NCBI GenBank assembly: GCA_018267955.1
Contig: JAFDXL010000005.1
Location: 496,001-560,000 of the forward strand
From: Bacteroidota bacterium
Lineage (GTDB): Bacteria > Bacteroidota > Bacteroidia > Chitinophagales > Chitinophagaceae
Direction of reading: 5' to 3'
DNA length: 64,000 nucleotides
Of the stretch, positions 60,904-64,000 are shown one piece after another; the stretch's first letter is position 1; every line of letters starts with the position of its first letter. Position numbers and translations under genes: made by a program. Under the pieces are notes generated by a model. That model saw nothing but the letters and a program-made list of their open reading frames with translations, was not told where the DNA came from and did not search any database.

Positions 60904-62013
60904 ATGGGTTTGAAAATCTACCTGCAACATATATTTGAAAAATTTAGCCAGGGAAAAAATTGGCAGATAAAGGCTATGTTACTGTTAACAGTATTGTCGT
61001 TATTTTTTGCATTTCCCAGCTATTCATCGCTGAACGTTTCAGATTGGCAGGAATTGTTTGCTAAAGCAGCATCGCCTTTTACCAACAGCATGGCAGGCTA
61101 TGGCTCCCACGATGCCAAAATAACCTTTAGGCTCGTAATGCCACTCCTTGTAGCTGTGCTACACTTAAATATTGTCGGTGTTCTCCTATTAACCGGGCTG
61201 ATTGGCATTTTAAACTTTTACCTCGTACTCCATCTTAGTTATAAGATAACAAATGATAGAGTAATTGCAGTAATAGCAGGCCTGTGCTGCTGCTTTATTT
61301 ATTTTGGTAAATGCTCTTTTATTGAATTGAGGGGTGGCATGTTTGATGGCGTAGCTATGTGTTTTTTGTTGCTTAGCCTTATTACCAACAATAATACACT
61401 CCGTACGCTCCTTGTCTTTTTATCTGCGTGGACAGATGAAAGAGGATTAATAGCCTCTTCGCTTATTTGGGTATATATTGTTTACCAGCATAGAGATGAA
61501 TCATTTGGTAAAAAAATACTGAATGTCGGTACCATTGGTCTTTACATCGCATGGCTGGCTTACGCGGTGATACGTTATATATTAACGCATCAATATGGAT
61601 TAAAAACGGATACCGGTGGTACGGGGCCTTCGGTATTGCTCAACCAGATCAACAATATTCCTATTGGTGTATGGAGCGGCCTTGAAGGACTCTGGCTATT
61701 ACCTCTTTATGCTTTTGTATTGCTCTATCGCAGCAAAAAATATTTTGAATTGCTGATGTTTACCGGATCCTGCGTATTAATCATCATAGTAGGGGTATCT
61801 GTCCTGGATATTACGCGCAGCGAGATGTATGCATTGCCTTCTGTGTTTATATCTCTTATGATAATGCGTGACTACAGCAACAGGCAAACACTGGAACGGA
61901 TATTATTCTATGCTCTTGCACTTTGTTTTGCTTACCCTGCTTATTATACAGGCGGTAAAAGCAGCATCTGGTGGACGTATCCACTGCCGCTGCAGCTATT
62001 ACGTTTTATATAA
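60904..62013 (+). CDS. Polytopic membrane protein of unknown function
   Basis: 369 residues with about nine hydrophobic segments (for example LLLTVLSLFFAFPSY, LVMPLLVAVLHLNIVGVLLLTG, VIAVIAGLCCCFIYF). A polar loop after helix 1 (SDWQELFAKAASPF ... SHDAKITFR) has acidic residues, but no GT-C signature is clear. I do not recognise the family. It overlaps the convergent amidohydrolase gene by 8 bases at the 3' end. Confidence 0.6.
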   Translation: MGLKIYLQHIFEKFSQGKNWQIKAMLLLTVLSLFFAFPSYSSLNVSDWQELFAKAASPFTNSMAGYGSHDAKITFRLVMPLLVAVLHLNIVGVLLLTGLIGILNFYLVLHLSYKITNDRVIAVIAGLCCCFIYFGKCSFIELRGGMFDGVAMCFLLLSLITNNNTLRTLLVFLSAWTDERGLIASSLIWVYIVYQHRDESFGKKILNVGTIGLYIAWLAYAVIRYILTHQYGLKTDTGGTGPSVLLNQINNIPIGVWSGLEGLWLLPLYAFVLLYRSKKYFELLMFTGSCVLIIIVGVSVLDITRSEMYALPSVFISLMIMRDYSNRQTLERILFYALALCFAYPAYYTGGKSSIWWTYPLPLQLLRFI

Positions 62014-63163
62014 TCCTTTTCACAACAGGATCATTATCGAGCGAAGCGATCTGCACAATGCCGGGCTTTTTACCCTCTTCAATCTTCCCGATAGTTTCTT
62101 GCATCTGCAGGGCACGCGCACCATTGTAAGTTCCCCAGCGCAGCAGGGTACCCCAATCAAGGTTGTTGTAATGTTCTTTCAGTGTGGCCAGTTCTGCCAA
62201 TACACTTAGCTGATGATTAGACGAAAGGCTATCTGTACCGATGCATATATTATTGGCGTCTCGCACCAGCATATTTACATCAGGCAGCGTATTTTCTATA
62301 TACAAATTAGCATTAGGGCACAGGCACCAATATGCATCGGGCAACATGCGCTGCACCATTATAACATCGTTGCTGCTGGTATAAGTGTTATGTACAAAAA
62401 TGTAATTATGCCCCGGCGACATCCATTTGGCATACGTAAGAATAGATGGCTTTCCGGATGGATGGAAAAAGGTGTCATCTATTCCAAAACCTTGCAGCAA
62501 ATCGTGAACTTGTCCTGTTTTAGATATATAATACTCATCTTCAGCCTTACTTTCCTGGTTATGTATAGAAATAACAGCTGATGGGAGATGGGCATCAATC
62601 AATTTAAATAATGCATGTGATACAGAATAGGGCGCATGGGGTACTATTGATTGCTTTAGTATATTATTATTGGGTTGCTGTGCAGCAAAGCCATCATAGA
62701 CCTTTTTAGAAGTTTCGAATTGTGGTAAGGGCAATTCGTTAAAGCCGATGGCCTCTGCAAAACTGTAGAAATGCATTTTGCCTGTAGCCCGCTGTTCCAG
62801 TGTATCGTTGGTATTAGCAATATCGCCTACAGCCACAATACCATTTTCCAGCATCGATTGAAATGCGGCATCTCGCGCGTCTTTCTTCTGCTCGTCGGTA
62901 AACCCAAAGCGTTTTGCCATTACCTGCTGCAGAAAAGGTATTAACCCGGTATGCTCCGGGATCGCACCCTTCATATGTGATAGCTCCAGGTGGCAATGTA
63001 CATTCACAAACCCGGGTGCCAGGATACCATCATAATGAGTAGCTGTAATATTCTCTGCTGCATCGTGCAGTGCAACGATCTCGCCTTCCTCATTCGTCTC
63101 TATCACAGTACCTTCCGGCAGCCAACTGATGCCATCGTGTATTTTTTCTGCTGTAAGAAACAC
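62006..63163 (-). CDS. Amidohydrolase, possible aminodeoxyfutalosine deaminase
   Basis: 385 residues of the metal-dependent amidohydrolase superfamily. The N-terminal HxH is His56/His58 in NVHCHLELSH. Further metal or catalytic residues are His in IVPHAPYS, His/Glu in SIHNQESKAEDE and the late Asp in CIGTDSLSSN. Bacteroidota with the futalosine route carry an amidohydrolase of this type that deaminates aminodeoxyfutalosine. mqnC in the same window (18538-19662) makes that reading attractive, but a guanine/cytosine-type deaminase is not excluded. The start is GTG, 3 bases after the stop of the pseudouridine synthase. Confidence 0.7.
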   Translation of the reverse strand: MFLTAEKIHDGISWLPEGTVIETNEEGEIVALHDAAENITATHYDGILAPGFVNVHCHLELSHMKGAIPEHTGLIPFLQQVMAKRFGFTDEQKKDARDAAFQSMLENGIVAVGDIANTNDTLEQRATGKMHFYSFAEAIGFNELPLPQFETSKKVYDGFAAQQPNNNILKQSIVPHAPYSVSHALFKLIDAHLPSAVISIHNQESKAEDEYYISKTGQVHDLLQGFGIDDTFFHPSGKPSILTYAKWMSPGHNYIFVHNTYTSSNDVIMVQRMLPDAYWCLCPNANLYIENTLPDVNMLVRDANNICIGTDSLSSNHQLSVLAELATLKEHYNNLDWGTLLRWGTYNGARALQMQETIGKIEEGKKPGIVQIASLDNDPVVKRII

Positions 63164-63166
63164 AGT

Positions 63167-64000
63167 TTATGATTTAAAATGTTTCAGTAATATCACTTCT
63201 TTATCCTCCAGGAAACGCCATTCGCCGCGCGGCAGCTTCTTTTTGGTAAGGCCTGCATACATCACACGATCTAGCTTTTCTACCACATAACCTAATGATT
63301 CAAATATGCGACGGACGATACGATTACGCCCGCTATGTATCTCTATACCCAATTCGTTCTTTTCATCGAGGTAAGAGAGTGCGTCTACTTTTACTTCACC
63401 ATCTTCCAGTGTAAGGCCAGCCAATATTTTTTCAAAGTCTATCTTGGTCAATGGCTTATCCAGTGTCACCTGGTATACTTTCTTTGTTTCGTAGCTCGGA
63501 TGGGATAATTTTTGTGCCAGGTCGCCATCATTGGTGAGCAGTATCAGGCCGGTAGTATTTCTGTCGAGGCGGCCTACAGGATATAACCTTTCTGTAGTAG
63601 CATCTTCCACCAGGTCCATCACCGTATCCCTGCCCTCCGGATCGTCTGTAGTAGTAATATATCCTTTAGGCTTATTCAATAATATATATACCCTGTTCTT
63701 TTGGGGAGTGAGTTTTTTACCTGCTATTGTCACCAGGTCGTAAGGCTGCACACGATAGCCGGGATCGAGTGCCAGCTCACCATTTACTTTTACCTTGCCC
63801 TGTTTTACCATTTCCGCAGCTTCCCGCCTGCTGCAGGTACCGCTATGGGCAATGTATTTATTCAAGGTCATTTCCTTTGGCTCTTCCTGCTGTTCCCCGT
63901 CTTTTTTGCGTGGTTTAGCGGGTTTGCTATCAGCGTTTTCTGCTTTTTTACGGAAAGGCCCGCTCACTTTCTTAGCGCCCAGCGGGAAGGCTTTATCAAA
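63167..64000 (-). CDS. RsuA/RluB-family pseudouridine synthase (5' end outside window)
   Basis: The frame is open to the right edge, so the start is probably outside. An in-frame GTG at 63967 is possible but upstream codons remain open and basic. An N-terminal Lys/Glu/Pro-rich extension is followed by an S4 RNA-binding domain (LNKYIAHSGTCSRREAAEMVKQGKVKVNG) and the catalytic domain with the key Asp in YPVGRLDRNTTGLILLTNDG and the C-terminal HSGRNRIVRRIFESLGY. It isomerises a uridine in 23S or 16S rRNA. It is upstream of the amidohydrolase in one transcript. Confidence 0.93.
   Translation of the reverse strand, partial: FDKAFPLGAKKVSGPFRKKAENADSKPAKPRKKDGEQQEEPKEMTLNKYIAHSGTCSRREAAEMVKQGKVKVNGELALDPGYRVQPYDLVTIAGKKLTPQKNRVYILLNKPKGYITTTDDPEGRDTVMDLVEDATTERLYPVGRLDRNTTGLILLTNDGDLAQKLSHPSYETKKVYQVTLDKPLTKIDFEKILAGLTLEDGEVKVDALSYLDEKNELGIEIHSGRNRIVRRIFESLGYVVEKLDRVMYAGLTKKKLPRGEWRFLEDKEVILLKHFKS

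Overview
The window is a stretch of a Bacteroidota chromosome, most likely from the class Chitinophagia. The evidence is: promoter boxes of the form TAnnTTTG close to many start codons, no visible Shine-Dalgarno sequences, a type IX secretion (T9SS) C-terminal sorting domain, TonB-dependent and OmpA/thrombospondin-repeat outer membrane proteins, an IcmF-type fused mutase and a futalosine-pathway enzyme. About 54 protein genes sit on both strands in short operons. I see no rRNA, tRNA, CRISPR array, prophage or insertion sequence, so this is mostly core chromosome.

Layout. 1-7.9 kb: end of a 3-hydroxyacyl-CoA dehydrogenase, a GT-C-like membrane protein, a lipoprotein, mfd, a LuxR-type response regulator and an Asn/Thr-rich lipoprotein. 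8-11.1 kb (minus): RNase E/G, a 31-residue very basic protein missed by ordinary ORF cut-offs, a TPR protein and an HU/IHF protein. 11.5-15.8 kb: heme A synthase, a membrane-anchored patatin and a glycosyltransferase. 15.8-18.4 kb (minus): histidine ammonia-lyase, a thioredoxin-fold protein and a MerR regulator. 18.5-23.3 kb: mqnC, a membrane protein, a GT2, a gamma-carbonic anhydrase and a small beta-barrel with a His/Met/acidic tail. 23.4-31.9 kb: icmF, a TonB receptor with a periplasmic partner, and a GT-C-like protein. 31.9-40.8 kb: dGTPase, 3-hydroxybutyrate dehydrogenase-like SDR, alpha/beta hydrolase, queA, nadC, lipid kinase, lipid A-type acyltransferase, beta-carbonic anhydrase and an FAH-family enzyme. 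40.9-50.2 kb: large outer membrane receptor, DUF4197, DUF349, a thioredoxin-like lipoprotein/secreted protein, and a UvrD helicase-nuclease. 50.2-56 kb (minus): SDR, AraC regulator, a broken T9SS cargo gene and an OmpA protein. 56.2-59.3 kb (minus): rpiB, tatC, and a sigma factor paired with a membrane protein that joins an anti-sigma-like N-terminus to a trypsin-like protease. 59.5-64 kb: tandem duplicated mini-lipoproteins, FkbM methyltransferase, a membrane protein, an amidohydrolase (possible aminofutalosine deaminase) and a pseudouridine synthase running off the window.

Functional themes are envelope biogenesis (acyltransferase, glycosyltransferases, Tat, OmpA, TonB receptors), menaquinone and heme A supply for respiration, acyl-CoA and amino acid catabolism, and DNA repair. 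The most unusual items are the sigma/anti-sigma-protease pair (57682-59335), the 31-residue basic protein with a structured RNA between it and rng (9573-9847), the T9SS gene inactivated by one stop and one frameshift (51996-53530), and promoters so close to the start codon that the mRNA should be leaderless (best at 33372-33408). Several gene starts were moved downstream because a promoter or terminator lies inside the longest reading frame.
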